Shown here piece by piece: positions 37,816 through 45,305 of a stretch of 45,305 bases of DNA. The first letter of the stretch is position 1; the number at the start of each line of letters is the position of its first letter. The translations under genes and the position numbers were made by a program. Under the pieces are notes generated by a model. It was not told where the DNA came from. It searched no databases and saw only the letters and a list, made by a program, of their open reading frames with translations. The stretch covers positions 1 to 45,305 of the forward strand of contig JAJDYX010000025.1 in NCBI GenBank assembly GCA_022824945.1, given 5' to 3'. The stretch is from Candidatus Latescibacterota bacterium. Lineage in GTDB: Bacteria; Latescibacterota; UBA2968.

Positions 37816-39098
37816 TGTCTGCTGCCGCAAAAACGCCGCGCCATATTGCGCTGGATATTCTCTGCCGCGTTGAACGGGGCGCATATTTAGACCGCTTGCT
37901 CGACGCGCAGCGCGAGCATATCCGCGGTCTCGATGGCGATTTGCTTCAACATCTCGTGCGGGGTACGCTGACCTATCGTGCGCGGCTCGACCATATTTTG
38001 ACGCCCTATCTCAGAAAACCCCTGTCCAGACAACACGCCAAACTCCGCAATCTCCTGCGTCTCGGTGTTTATCAACTCCAGTATCTCGACCGCGTGCCGC
38101 CTTATGCGGTTGTTTCTGAATCCGTTATTCTCGCCCGTCATATCCTGGGGGAGCCGGTTGCCAAACTGGTCAATGCTGTGTTGCGCGGTGTGGCCGAAAA
38201 TCGCAAGCCAGTTGTTTTTCCCGATTTTGATCGTGACCCCGTCGAATATCTCGCCATCGCGACATCACATCCCCGGTGGCTTGTCGCGCGATGGATCAAA
38301 CGCTACGGCATAGATGAAACACGCGCCTTGTGTGAGTTTGATAATGTCCAACCCGCTCTGACCATTCGCCCCAATGTGTTGCGAACGACGTCTGATGCCC
38401 TGTGTGAGCAACTCGCGCTCGAAGGGATTGATACCGAGTTTGCAGCGTCCGATCTTCTCACAATATCCCCTGTGGGTCGCCTTTTTCAGAGCAGGGCTTA
38501 TTGCGATGGTCTCTTTAGCGTTCAAGGCACGGGGGCTGCAATGGTTGTTCCCCTGCTCGATCCCCAACCCGGTGAGGCTGTTCTCGATTTGTGTAGTGCG
38601 CCCGGTGGCAAAGCGATTGCTATGGCGGAGCGTATGAAAAATCGGGGTTTTATTCTCGCTACAGATCTCTATCCTCGCCGTCTCGAAATGCTAAAAAAAA
38701 ACACGCACCGGCTTGGGGTTGCATGTGTTTACCCTCTCGCTGCCGATGCGCGTTATTTGGCTGTCAATCGCTTATTTGATCGGGTTCTGGTCGATGCGCC
38801 CTGTTCCTCGCTGGGTATTCTGAGTCACCATCCCGACCTGCGCTGGCGGAAATTCGATATTCGCGGTCTTTCGCGTTTACAGCGTGCGCTTATCGAACGC
38901 GCTGCCGATTATGTGTGCCCGGGCGGCGTTCTCGTTTACAGCACCTGTACTCTCGAACCCGAAGAAAATGAGCGCGTTGTCGAAGACTTTTTAAGCGACC
39001 ATTCGGATTTTCGGATTACCCATCCCCATTTACAATTGTTGCCCCATCAAACTGGTAATGACGGTGTTTTTGCCGCGCGGTTGAAGCGCTCCATTTAA
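37815..39098 (+). CDS. rsmB: 16S rRNA m5C967 methyltransferase RsmB
   Basis: Enzyme of 427 aa. A NusB-like N-terminal RNA-binding domain (about 1-140) precedes a Rossmann methyltransferase with LCSAPGGKA (259-267), DAPCSSLG (327-334, C330) and STCTLEPEE (376-384, catalytic C378). The two cysteines are those used by m5C methyltransferases. The ATG overlaps the tldE stop. The gene ends in a four-base overlap with the sulfatase gene on the other strand. Family is clear; the target position C967 is assumed from homologues. Confidence 0.9.
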   Translation: MSAAAKTPRHIALDILCRVERGAYLDRLLDAQREHIRGLDGDLLQHLVRGTLTYRARLDHILTPYLRKPLSRQHAKLRNLLRLGVYQLQYLDRVPPYAVVSESVILARHILGEPVAKLVNAVLRGVAENRKPVVFPDFDRDPVEYLAIATSHPRWLVARWIKRYGIDETRALCEFDNVQPALTIRPNVLRTTSDALCEQLALEGIDTEFAASDLLTISPVGRLFQSRAYCDGLFSVQGTGAAMVVPLLDPQPGEAVLDLCSAPGGKAIAMAERMKNRGFILATDLYPRRLEMLKKNTHRLGVACVYPLAADARYLAVNRLFDRVLVDAPCSSLGILSHHPDLRWRKFDIRGLSRLQRALIERAADYVCPGGVLVYSTCTLEPEENERVVEDFLSDHSDFRITHPHLQLLPHQTGNDGVFAARLKRSI

Positions 39099-40579
39099 GC
39101 CAGTTCGTAGTGTCTGCGGTCAGGCTGAGGCACTGGCCGGGCATCTTCGGTGTTGATGCTCCAGTCGGCGAGTCGCAGGCGCATGGCTGCGAGGGCGTCG
39201 CGATGTCGATCTTCGTCGATCACATTGATCAACTCGCCTGGGTCGGCGACGAGGTCGTAGAGTTCGTCGCGGTCTCCCATGGGGTCGTGGACGTATTTCC
39301 ATTCGCGGGTGCGGACCATCTTGCACCGACCGGCTGCCTCGCGCCACTGCAGGGTGTCAAGCAGGGTTTTGCGGCCCCAGGGTTCGGGCAGTTTTTGCAG
39401 GTCGGACATGGTGAAGAGCGGCCCTCCACTTCCGTATTCGGAGAAGGTCGCGTCCCGGGGGGCGGCTTCGGTTACGGTGGGTAGCGGTATTCCGTGCATG
39501 GAATGCGGTTGCGCCAGCCCTTGCAATTGCAACAGCGTGGGTACGACATCAATCAGATTGGCCATGCTCTGATCGCGCACTCCGGCGGTGATCTGCCCGG
39601 GCCAGGAGACGATCAGCGGCACCCGCGTCAGGCTGTCGTAGAAGACGCCGCCTTTGCATTGCATGGCGTGTTCTCCCATAAAGTCGCCGTGGTCCGAGCA
39701 AAAGACCACGATCGTCCGCTCTCGCAGCCCCAGTGCGTCGAGTTTGTCGAGTATTTGGCCGAGCGCGTCGTCGATAAAGCGCACCATGCCAAAATACGAG
39801 GCCATAACGCCGTAAACGTCTTCAATTGGATCGCGGTGCATCCCCAGCATCTGGTAGAGTACGCGGTTGCGCTCGGGGGCGCGTTCGTCGTCAAATTCCC
39901 CATCGCGCCAGGGGGGAAGGTCAATGTTTTCCGGCGGGAACAAGGCCGCATACTCGGCAGGGCATAGCCACGGTTCGTGCGGGTCGGGAAAGGATACCCA
40001 CAGGGCGAAGGGCTGGTCCCGGTGCTTTTCGATAAAGCGCGTCGTCTGTCCAGCGATCAGGCCCGTGGAGTGGTCCTCTAATGGCAACTCGGAGGTGCCG
40101 TAGCTGAAGCGGGGGTTCTGATGGGCGAGTTGGCGATGTTCGGCGGCGACCTTGCGGCGACCTTCTGCCGGGCGGAACCAGTCCATGCCATGTACATCCT
40201 CGCCGCGACCGCCGTGGGTAAAGGGGTTCCACACGTCGAAGAGTGCCAAATCCTCTTCCTGCTGGAGGCAGTGGTTTTTGCCGATCAGGCCCGTGGCGTA
40301 GCCTTCCGCTTTCCAGAGTTGCCAGGCGTGTTCGGCACCGGCTGGCATCCAGGTCTGGTTGCGCCGCCCCCCGTGTGAGTGGGGGAACTGCGAGGTCCAA
40401 AATGAGATGCGTGCTGGCACACAGAGCGGGTGTGGGGTGATTGCGTTTTCAAAGAGTACGCCGTCGGCGGCCAGGCGTTCCATCGACGGGGTTTGGCAAA
40501 AGGTGTTGCCGTAGAGGTGGCTGGCCGTGGCGCGCTGTTGGTCGGTCATGATTACGAGGATGTTGGGGCGGTCGGTCAT
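39095..40579 (-). CDS. Sulfatase (arylsulfatase A-like)
   Basis: Protein of 494 aa with the sulfatase signature LCVPARISFWTSQ, in which C53 would be converted to formylglycine by a sulfatase-modifying enzyme (not in the window). Calcium-binding residues are suggested by IMTDQQR and the CSDHGDFMGEH segment. It has no signal peptide, so it may be cytosolic like choline sulfatases. It sits next to ATP sulfurylase, separated by 19 bases, on the same strand, which hints at sulfur use from sulfate esters. The substrate could be an aryl, alkyl or choline sulfate. Codon use appears more G+C-rich than the moaC/moeA genes. Confidence 0.88.
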   Translation of the reverse strand: MTDRPNILVIMTDQQRATASHLYGNTFCQTPSMERLAADGVLFENAITPHPLCVPARISFWTSQFPHSHGGRRNQTWMPAGAEHAWQLWKAEGYATGLIGKNHCLQQEEDLALFDVWNPFTHGGRGEDVHGMDWFRPAEGRRKVAAEHRQLAHQNPRFSYGTSELPLEDHSTGLIAGQTTRFIEKHRDQPFALWVSFPDPHEPWLCPAEYAALFPPENIDLPPWRDGEFDDERAPERNRVLYQMLGMHRDPIEDVYGVMASYFGMVRFIDDALGQILDKLDALGLRERTIVVFCSDHGDFMGEHAMQCKGGVFYDSLTRVPLIVSWPGQITAGVRDQSMANLIDVVPTLLQLQGLAQPHSMHGIPLPTVTEAAPRDATFSEYGSGGPLFTMSDLQKLPEPWGRKTLLDTLQWREAAGRCKMVRTREWKYVHDPMGDRDELYDLVADPGELINVIDEDRHRDALAAMRLRLADWSINTEDARPVPQPDRRHYELA

Positions 40580-40598
40580 GGTGTTTTGTCTCGTTTTT

Positions 40599-41864
40599 TT
40601 ATGTGGTTGCCGATGACATGGCTTTGCTCAATATTTCCGATGTGCTCGGGCGCATGATTCGGGGATCGACTTGTTCGCCATTGCTGAGCGTGTCGCGCAC
40701 TTGAGAGCCGGAAATAAAGACCGGTTGTTCATCGGGGTGATTTTCCATCAAATCCACGCGGCCAATGGATTCGTAATACGCCGCAAATCCCACGTTTACG
40801 GGCTGAATTTGAAGTTCGCCATTCAGGTTTTCAAAAATTTCCTGTGCATCGAAGTCTCCCCAGATCGCACTGCCGTCGTGATAGGGGGCATCGGCGTGTT
40901 TGCGGCCAATAATGATGTCGGTAAATCCAAAGTTTTGGCGGTAAATGGCGTGCATGACGGCTTCTTTGGGTCCGGCGTAGAACATTTTGATATCCAGTCC
41001 GAGCAAAGTGACCCTGTCCGGTACGGATTCCCCGCGTTTTTTCCAGAGTTCCACATCGCTATCTCCTTCGCCCAGTCCTCGAGATGCGATGAGTGCTTCG
41101 TAAGTTTGCATGCGAATTTCTGCGCGTACGTCGTCCGATTTGGTTTCGCCAACGAGGGGATTTAAGCACGCGCCTGCGTTGTGTCCCTGGCGCAGGAGGG
41201 TTTCTAAGCCATATACCAGTGCGTATTCGTGTGCCCGGTGCAGGGCATTGCGCGTTTGAAATGCCACAACGCGGTTCCAACCTTTTTGTGTCAGGAGAGG
41301 TCTGACTTCTCGCGGGCTGAGGACGTATTGTCCGAAATGTGGATTTTTGGGTTGGGGTAGTATTTGTATTTCACCGCCTATGAGATGGGTTTTGTCACCA
41401 TCGCCATTCAGGACCATGTCGGCACCGGGATGGTCTGTGCGGTCCGTTAAATATACGCGCTGGAGATATTTGGTTTTGTCCCATTCAAAGATGTCGCTGA
41501 TGTCCAGCATTGCCACGATTTCGCCAGATGTATTTTCCAGTGCGACGCTTTGTCCAACCGAAAGGGTTTTGGCGATATCTGAACTCACGGGTAATGATAT
41601 TGGAATTGTCCAGGCATAGCGCTTCCCGCCTGCTTCGATGACGGATTCGTCGAGTACCCGGTGATAGGTTTGCGCATCCATCGGTCCCGTGAGCGGACTC
41701 AGACCACCGTCGCCAAAACGATAGACCGAGGATAGATCTGCATCGCTGACCGGGACGCGCGTCAGTTCGTTTGCTTTGGACAAAAATGTTTCGGCATCTG
41801 CTACCATGCGATTGACCGGTTCGGATAGACCTCCGTGGGGTGCAATCAGGGGTGTATCGGACAT
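40599..41864 (-). CDS. sat: Sulfate adenylyltransferase (ATP sulfurylase)
   Basis: Enzyme of 421 aa, making adenosine 5'-phosphosulfate from ATP and sulfate. The key motif reads [11 protein letters not shown] (203-213), with alanine where QxRNPxHxxHE usually has proline. The second nucleotide motif reads GRKHADAP in place of GRDHAG; the order of domains is otherwise that of the single-chain Sat. GGGAGG lies upstream of the ATG and a promoter is visible at 41916-41943. No APS reductase or kinase is nearby, so assimilation versus another route cannot be decided. The sulfatase downstream may supply sulfate. Confidence 0.9.
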   Translation of the reverse strand: MSDTPLIAPHGGLSEPVNRMVADAETFLSKANELTRVPVSDADLSSVYRFGDGGLSPLTGPMDAQTYHRVLDESVIEAGGKRYAWTIPISLPVSSDIAKTLSVGQSVALENTSGEIVAMLDISDIFEWDKTKYLQRVYLTDRTDHPGADMVLNGDGDKTHLIGGEIQILPQPKNPHFGQYVLSPREVRPLLTQKGWNRVVAFQTRNALHRAHEYALVYGLETLLRQGHNAGACLNPLVGETKSDDVRAEIRMQTYEALIASRGLGEGDSDVELWKKRGESVPDRVTLLGLDIKMFYAGPKEAVMHAIYRQNFGFTDIIIGRKHADAPYHDGSAIWGDFDAQEIFENLNGELQIQPVNVGFAAYYESIGRVDLMENHPDEQPVFISGSQVRDTLSNGEQVDPRIMRPSTSEILSKAMSSATT

Positions 41865-41915
41865 TTGGGTAAACCTCCCGTGTTGTTTTTGATATTCTTG
41901 ATTTACTAAGTCATC

Positions 41916-41943
41916 AATATATCGGTGGCCTACTTTCTGTCAA
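41916..41943 (-). promoter_or_regulatory. Promoter of sat
   Basis: Minus-strand -35 TTGACA (41943-41938), 16-base spacer, -10 TATATT (41921-41916). The sat ATG lies about 50 bases downstream. Confidence 0.65.
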
Positions 41944-41993
41944 GAAATAAAGCGGTTTTGAGCCTCTGCTGCTTCAACGCAGTTCATCCCATT

Positions 41994-42038
41994 GAAAAAA
42001 GAAAACAGGCACTTGCGAGGATATGCGTAAGTGCCTGT
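41994..42038 (-). terminator. Terminator after tRNA-Lys
   Basis: Minus-strand ACAGGCACTT (42038-42029) pairs with AAGTGCCTGT (42014-42005) and is followed by a T-rich run broken by one C. It ends the tRNA transcript just before the sat promoter. Confidence 0.85.
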
Positions 42039-42045
42039 TGGATTA

Positions 42046-42121
<76 letters not shown>

Positions 42122-42142
42122 GTTTTTTTATACGCGATTGGG

Positions 42143-42171
42143 AATGTAAAGAAGCCACTATGCCTTGTCAA
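42143..42171 (-). promoter_or_regulatory. Sigma70-type promoter of tRNA-Lys
   Basis: Minus-strand -35 TTGACA (42171-42166), 17-base spacer, -10 TACATT (42148-42143), 22 bases before the tRNA 5' end. It lies in one copy of a 27-base direct repeat. Confidence 0.75.
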
Positions 42172-42172
42172 G
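42146..42172. repeat. Direct repeat copy 1 flanking the coiled-coil gene
   Basis: 27 bases starting GTAAAGAAGC and ending TCAAG; matches the copy at 42571-42597 at 23 of 27 positions. It contains the -35 and part of the -10 of the tRNA-Lys promoter. Confidence 0.7.
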
Positions 42173-42189
42173 GGTCTTGCGCTACGACG

Positions 42190-42540
42190 TCAACCGATCA
42201 GTTTGTTGAGGGCGGTGATCAGGCCGATGGTAGCTGCGAGAAATCCGCCCATCTTGATGGTCATGCGTTGTTCAAGTTCCCTGATCTCAGCGCGGACCTC
42301 CTGGATCTCAGCGTGGATCTCAGCGCGGACTTCTTGGATCTCGGCGTGGAGATCAGCGCGGACTTCTTGAATCTCAGTGCGAATCTCCTGGATTTCAATA
42401 CGCAACTCCGCTACATCCGTTTTTGTTGCAACGGTGTCATCAAAGGCATTGCCGACAGTTGTGACCACAGCCTCGGCTTGAGGTTCGTCGAAGCCAGCTT
42501 CTTTGAGCATCTTTACTGCTTTGTACGTGTCCAGAGCCAT
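42190..42540 (-). CDS. Hendecad coiled-coil protein with C-terminal membrane anchor (DUF1640-like)
   Basis: Protein of 116 aa. Residues 1-40 are a helical head (YKAVKMLKEAGF), 45-92 a coiled coil with an 11-residue repeat (EIQEVRAEIHA), and 97-112 a hydrophobic segment (MGGFLAATIGLITALNKL) that likely anchors it. The plan matches small coiled-coil membrane proteins of the DUF1640/CCDC90 type. No function can be assigned. It is the only gene between tRNA-Lys and moaC and has its own promoter, copied from the tRNA promoter by an approximate direct repeat. Start ATG 42540 has GGAGGGA about 6 bases upstream. Confidence 0.75.
   Translation of the reverse strand: MALDTYKAVKMLKEAGFDEPQAEAVVTTVGNAFDDTVATKTDVAELRIEIQEIRTEIQEVRADLHAEIQEVRAEIHAEIQEVRAEIRELEQRMTIKMGGFLAATIGLITALNKLIG
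42277..42396 (-). repeat. Tandem 33-base repeat encoding hendecads
   Basis: Three full 11-codon units (residues 56-66, 67-77, 78-88) plus a partial one (49-55) reading EIQE-V/I-R. The units differ by a few bases, so the coil grew by unequal copying. Confidence 0.75.
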
Positions 42541-42567
42541 AGATTCCCTCCAAAATGAGATAATGGA

Positions 42568-42596
42568 AAGGTAAAGAAGCTGCTATGCTTTGGCAA
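42568..42596 (-). promoter_or_regulatory. Candidate promoter of the coiled-coil gene
   Basis: Minus-strand -35 TTGCCA (42596-42591), 17-base spacer, -10 TACCTT (42573-42568). It resembles the tRNA-Lys promoter because both lie in the two direct repeat copies. Confidence 0.5.
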
Positions 42597-42597
42597 G
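42571..42597. repeat. Direct repeat copy 2 flanking the coiled-coil gene
   Basis: 27 bases starting GTAAAGAAGC and ending GCAAG, 23 of 27 identical to the copy at 42146-42172. It lies between the moaC stop and the coiled-coil gene. Confidence 0.7.
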
Positions 42598-42608
42598 TCT
42601 CATTGTGA

Positions 42609-43085
42609 TCATTGGTTGTCGCGAACATAGGTCCCGCTGCGTCCACCGCTTTTTTGCAGGAGGCAGATTTCGCTGATGACCATGCCGCGATCTATTGCTT
42701 TACACATGTCGTATATGGTCAACAGGGCGATACTTACCGCGGTGAGGGCTTCCATTTCGACACCTGTGCGGTCGGGGACGCGCACTGTTGCACGCGCTGT
42801 AATGCTCGTGTTTTCGGTCTCAAAGTTGAGTTCAACGCCTGTAATGCCCAGCGGGTGACACATTGGGATGAGGTCAGAGGTGCGTTTGGCGGCCATGATG
42901 CCCGCAATGCGCGCTGTTTCCAGCACATTGCCTTTGGGCATATTTCCCCCGGTGACGAGTTGCAGGGTTTCGGGTTGCATTTCAATTTTGCCCGATGCGA
43001 TTGCCTCGCGGTCTGTCACATCTTTATCTGTGACATCCACCATTTTTACGGATCCCTGTTTGTCAATATGTGTCAATTTTGCCAT
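42609..43085 (-). CDS. moaC: Cyclic pyranopterin monophosphate synthase MoaC
   Basis: Enzyme of 158 aa that converts the MoaA product to cyclic pyranopterin monophosphate in molybdenum cofactor synthesis. Family markers: [15 protein letters not shown] near the N-terminus, LIPMCHPL with the conserved histidine, and [13 protein letters not shown] with Asp and Lys of the active site. Length is normal. The gene starts 6 bases after moeA and shares its transcript. MoaA, MoaE and MoaD are not in the window. Likely cytosolic hexamer. Confidence 0.95.
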   Translation of the reverse strand: MAKLTHIDKQGSVKMVDVTDKDVTDREAIASGKIEMQPETLQLVTGGNMPKGNVLETARIAGIMAAKRTSDLIPMCHPLGITGVELNFETENTSITARATVRVPDRTGVEMEALTAVSIALLTIYDMCKAIDRGMVISEICLLQKSGGRSGTYVRDNQ

Positions 43086-43091
43086 GATCTT

Positions 43092-44315
43092 TTACCAACT
43101 GTTTAGTAAAATGAGGTCTAATTCGGTGCCCGCAGGTACATGGGCATCTTCGGCATTGACTACGAATAAGCTGTTTGCGCGGGCCATTGAGAATAGATCC
43201 GCCGAGCCGTGATGCCCGACCCAGGAGCTTTTCCAAACGCCGTTTTTGCCTTGAACACTGTGCGCGGGTACAAATTGTTTTCGCCCGGGCGTTTGTCGAA
43301 AGTCGGCGCTGAGTACTGTGCGGACGGTGGGAAGGTGTACATCTGTCATGCATTGCATTTTCCTGATCGCAGGGCGCATGAGCAATTCCAGTCCGACCAC
43401 AGAAGATACCGGATTGCCGGGCAACCCAAAGACCTGTCGCGCACCTTTTACGCCAAATGTCAGGGGTTTGCCGGGTTTCATGCGGATGCGGTCAAATAGT
43501 ACTTCGACGCCCAGGTCTCGCATGCCGTCTTGTACCAGATCGTATTCGCCAGCGGAGACACCGCCCGAAAGGGCGACTATATCACAGGTCTCCAGACCTT
43601 CGCCGATGGTTTGTATCAACGCATGGATATCGTCTTCTACAATGCCGAGATAACGCGCCTGCGCCCCCGAGCGCCGGACTTGAGCTACCATCGAGTATCC
43701 ATTGCTGTTGCGTATTTGCCCGGGTTTGGGTTTGTTGTGTGGTTCCACTACTTCGCTGCCAGTTGCCACAATGCCGACCACAGGCTGGCGATAGACCTCG
43801 ACATTGACGTGTCCCACAGCGGCGAGAATGCCAACTTCGGGAGGGCGTATGACTGTGTTGGCTTGCAATACGACCTGATTGACGCGCACATCTTCGCCGA
43901 GGCGGGCGATATTCCTGCCTGTTTCCGTGGTGTCGAGTACGCGCACCTTTTGGGCATCTGGGTGTGGTTCTGTATCCTCGACCATAATTACCGTGTCTGC
44001 GCCATCGGGTACGGGTGCGCCTGTCATAATTTGAGATGCTTGCCCGCGTTTTACCCGCTTTTGTGGCACGGTGCCCGCTGGAATCTCTTCGATCACATCG
44101 AGTATGACAGGTGTATCTCCAGACGCGGATGCGATATCTGTTCCCTGAAGGGCATAACCATCCATGAGGGCTTTGTCAAAGGGGGGCATGTCGATATCTG
44201 AGCGCACGTCTTCGGATAAAACACGCCCGAGCACATCGTCCAATCCAATGCGGGTTTTGTCAATTATCTGTGTGTTTTCCATTACTATGCGAATGGCATC
44301 ATCCATTTCAATCAT
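43092..44315 (-). CDS. moeA: Molybdopterin molybdenumtransferase MoeA
   Basis: Protein of 407 aa that inserts molybdenum into adenylated molybdopterin. Markers: DKALMDGYAL, QIMTGAPVPDGADTVIMVE, GIVATGSEV and GGVSAGEYDLV of the MoCF domain, and LPGNPVSS in the middle of the C-terminal half. It ends six bases before moaC, so both are translated from one message. AAGGAG lies about 5 bases before the ATG. Presence of moeA and moaC implies molybdoenzymes in the organism. Confidence 0.95.
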   Translation of the reverse strand: MIEMDDAIRIVMENTQIIDKTRIGLDDVLGRVLSEDVRSDIDMPPFDKALMDGYALQGTDIASASGDTPVILDVIEEIPAGTVPQKRVKRGQASQIMTGAPVPDGADTVIMVEDTEPHPDAQKVRVLDTTETGRNIARLGEDVRVNQVVLQANTVIRPPEVGILAAVGHVNVEVYRQPVVGIVATGSEVVEPHNKPKPGQIRNSNGYSMVAQVRRSGAQARYLGIVEDDIHALIQTIGEGLETCDIVALSGGVSAGEYDLVQDGMRDLGVEVLFDRIRMKPGKPLTFGVKGARQVFGLPGNPVSSVVGLELLMRPAIRKMQCMTDVHLPTVRTVLSADFRQTPGRKQFVPAHSVQGKNGVWKSSWVGHHGSADLFSMARANSLFVVNAEDAHVPAGTELDLILLNSW

Positions 44316-44445
44316 AACTTTACTCCTTGTTTTATTTTCATTAATCGCGCATAATATACGTAAACTTGCCCGAAGTATTTGAGATTTTTTTGTATTTTTT
44401 TATGGGAAAATTGCGATAGAGTGTATCTTAACTATGAGGAGCAAT

Positions 44446-45165
44446 ATGTCCAAGACAGCAATTATTACTGGCGCAGGCACCGGAATTGGCGCGAGCATTG
44501 CCATTGCTTATGCCGAAGCGGGCTATAATCTCGCGCTCGCGGGGCGGCGCATAGAACCGCTTGAAGAGACAGCGCGGCAATGCGGCTCTGCCAATATTGA
44601 GATTTGCGCTGCCGATGTTGGCGACCGGCAGGCGGTTCAAGTGCTTGCCGAACAAACGGTCGCGGCATTTGGTCGCATCGATATTCTGGTGAACAACGCG
44701 GGTATCAATACTAAAAAACGCCACTTGATTGATATTGCGGATGAAGACTGGGACCGCGTTATGGAGATCAATCTTACGGGGGCTTTTAATGCGTTTCGCG
44801 CTGTTTTGCCGCAAATGAAAGTGCAAAATGACGGTCTGGTTATCAATATTTCATCTATGGCCGGCAAAAGAGCGGGTATGATCAGTGGTGTGGCTTATTG
44901 CGCGTCCAAATTTGGCATGGCCGCGCTGAATCAATCGATCAATGTCGAGTTTCGAGAGGAGGGCATTCGCGCCTGCTGTATTTATCCCGGCGAAGTCGAT
45001 ACACCTATCTTAGACCACCGTCCCAATCCCGTCTCTGATAAAAAACGCGCCGCCGCACTTTTGCCCGAAGACATTGCCGCCGCCGCACTTATGGTCGCCC
45101 AGATGCCAGACCGCGTCATTGTCGAAGATATTACCATTTTTCCACGCCGGGTGGTTGGGAGATAG
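44446..45165 (+). CDS. SDR-family NAD(P)-dependent oxidoreductase
   Basis: Classical SDR of 239 aa. Cofactor motif TGAGTGIG (8-15), NNAG in the middle, and catalytic Y151 and K155 (AYCASK) preceded by the serine in ISSMAG. Substrate unknown; relatives reduce 3-ketoacyl or alcohol groups. ATG 44446 is chosen because GAGGAG lies four bases upstream; ATG 44434 is in frame but lacks a ribosome site. It diverges from moeA across about 130 bases in which I see no strong promoter. It is followed by a structured leader and another gene start. Confidence 0.85.
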   Translation: MSKTAIITGAGTGIGASIAIAYAEAGYNLALAGRRIEPLEETARQCGSANIEICAADVGDRQAVQVLAEQTVAAFGRIDILVNNAGINTKKRHLIDIADEDWDRVMEINLTGAFNAFRAVLPQMKVQNDGLVINISSMAGKRAGMISGVAYCASKFGMAALNQSINVEFREEGIRACCIYPGEVDTPILDHRPNPVSDKKRAAALLPEDIAAAALMVAQMPDRVIVEDITIFPRRVVGR

Positions 45166-45204
45166 GATAGCGTCCTTATATTTCTGTAAAATTGAAAAAG
45201 TCAC

Positions 45205-45275
45205 CGTAGCTCCGAGAAAAGTCTTAAGATAGGGGTGAGTAAGTAAGTAGTATAAACCCTAACTTGGAGGCTACG
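45205..45275 (+). promoter_or_regulatory. Structured leader with hidden ribosome site
   Basis: CGTAGCTCC (45205-45213) can pair with GGAGGCTACG (45266-45275, one bulged G), and inside it TAGGGGT (45230-45236) can pair with ACCCTA (45256-45261). The outer 3' arm is the ribosome site GGAGG and reaches the next ATG, so the fold would mask it. Confidence 0.5.
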
Positions 45276-45305
45276 ATGACTTACCCCAAAGATATACAAA
45301 TTACC
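45276..45305 (+). CDS. Start of an unrecognised gene, cut by the window edge
   Basis: Only ten codons are visible: MTYPKDIQIT. GGAGG at 45266-45270 sits 5 bases before the ATG, so this is a real start. The fragment is too short for a family call; a transposase or a small enzyme is possible. Confidence 0.5.
   Translation, partial: MTYPKDIQIT

Noticed and set aside
43530..44201. 223-codon plus-strand frame opposite moeA
   Set aside because: Odd composition rich in Cys, His and Tyr; moeA on the other strand is certain.

Overview
The window comes from a Gram-negative-type bacterial chromosome. Evidence is a SurA-type periplasmic chaperone, lipobox-bearing lipoproteins, an RND pump, FtsEX, sigma70-like promoters and Shine-Dalgarno sites. 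The gene mix (PhyH dioxygenase, choline-sulfatase-like sulfatase, HpcH/HpaI aldolase, many short conserved operons) and moderate G+C resemble uncultured marine or sponge-associated lineages such as Latescibacterota or Poribacteria. That placement is an inference; no rRNA is present to settle it.

Layout. Positions 1-2032 (+) hold a PhyH dioxygenase, HemJ and an orphan P-loop ATPase. 2082-3212 (-) is a G+C-rich esterase-like hydrolase, followed by the tmRNA gene (3291-3675, -) with a clear promoter. 3726-17075 (-) is a long run of mostly housekeeping genes. In transcription order these are tRNA-Asp, mfd, a parvulin lipoprotein, surA, an S4 protein, a terminator, a methyltransferase, ftsE, ftsX, an EnvC-like coiled coil, nrnA, an ArgF-family carbamoyltransferase, a nucleotide-sugar dehydrogenase and a UDP-glucuronate decarboxylase-like enzyme. 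17242-21873 (+) has a large, internally duplicated CPBP protease and a class V aminotransferase. 21876-23669 (-) is a SNF2-SWIM helicase. 23783-25258 (+) is ilvC, which shares a bidirectional terminator with an RND transporter (25334-28600, -). 28854-29735 (+) is an HpcH/HpaI aldolase, converging on a MORN-like lipoprotein. 30428-33552 (+) is an XRE/cyclase-like regulator followed by ahcY and metF. A chorismate-lyase-like gene (-) converges on metF. 34281-39098 (+) carries xthA, tldD, tldE and rsmB. 39095-44315 (-) carries a sulfatase, ATP sulfurylase, tRNA-Lys, a hendecad coiled-coil protein, moaC and moeA. An SDR (+) and the first codons of another gene close the window.

How the genes work together. 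The clearest functional groups are: envelope folding and division (SurA, parvulin lipoprotein, FtsEX-EnvC-like); one-carbon and methyl metabolism (ahcY, metF); sulfate handling (sulfatase, sat); molybdenum cofactor synthesis (moaC, moeA); sugar-nucleotide synthesis (dehydrogenase plus decarboxylase); and tRNA/tmRNA/rRNA-linked functions.

Most unusual points. The FtsE homologue has lost the Walker A glycines and the ABC signature, and its EnvC-like neighbour has no peptidase domain. This suggests an FtsEX-EnvC system that does not work by the textbook ATPase/amidase-activation route. Other notable items are an XRE repressor fused to a catalytically degenerate class III cyclase fold just upstream of ahcY, a 1132-residue duplicated CPBP protein whose second half lost the protease motifs, and several operator-like palindromes.
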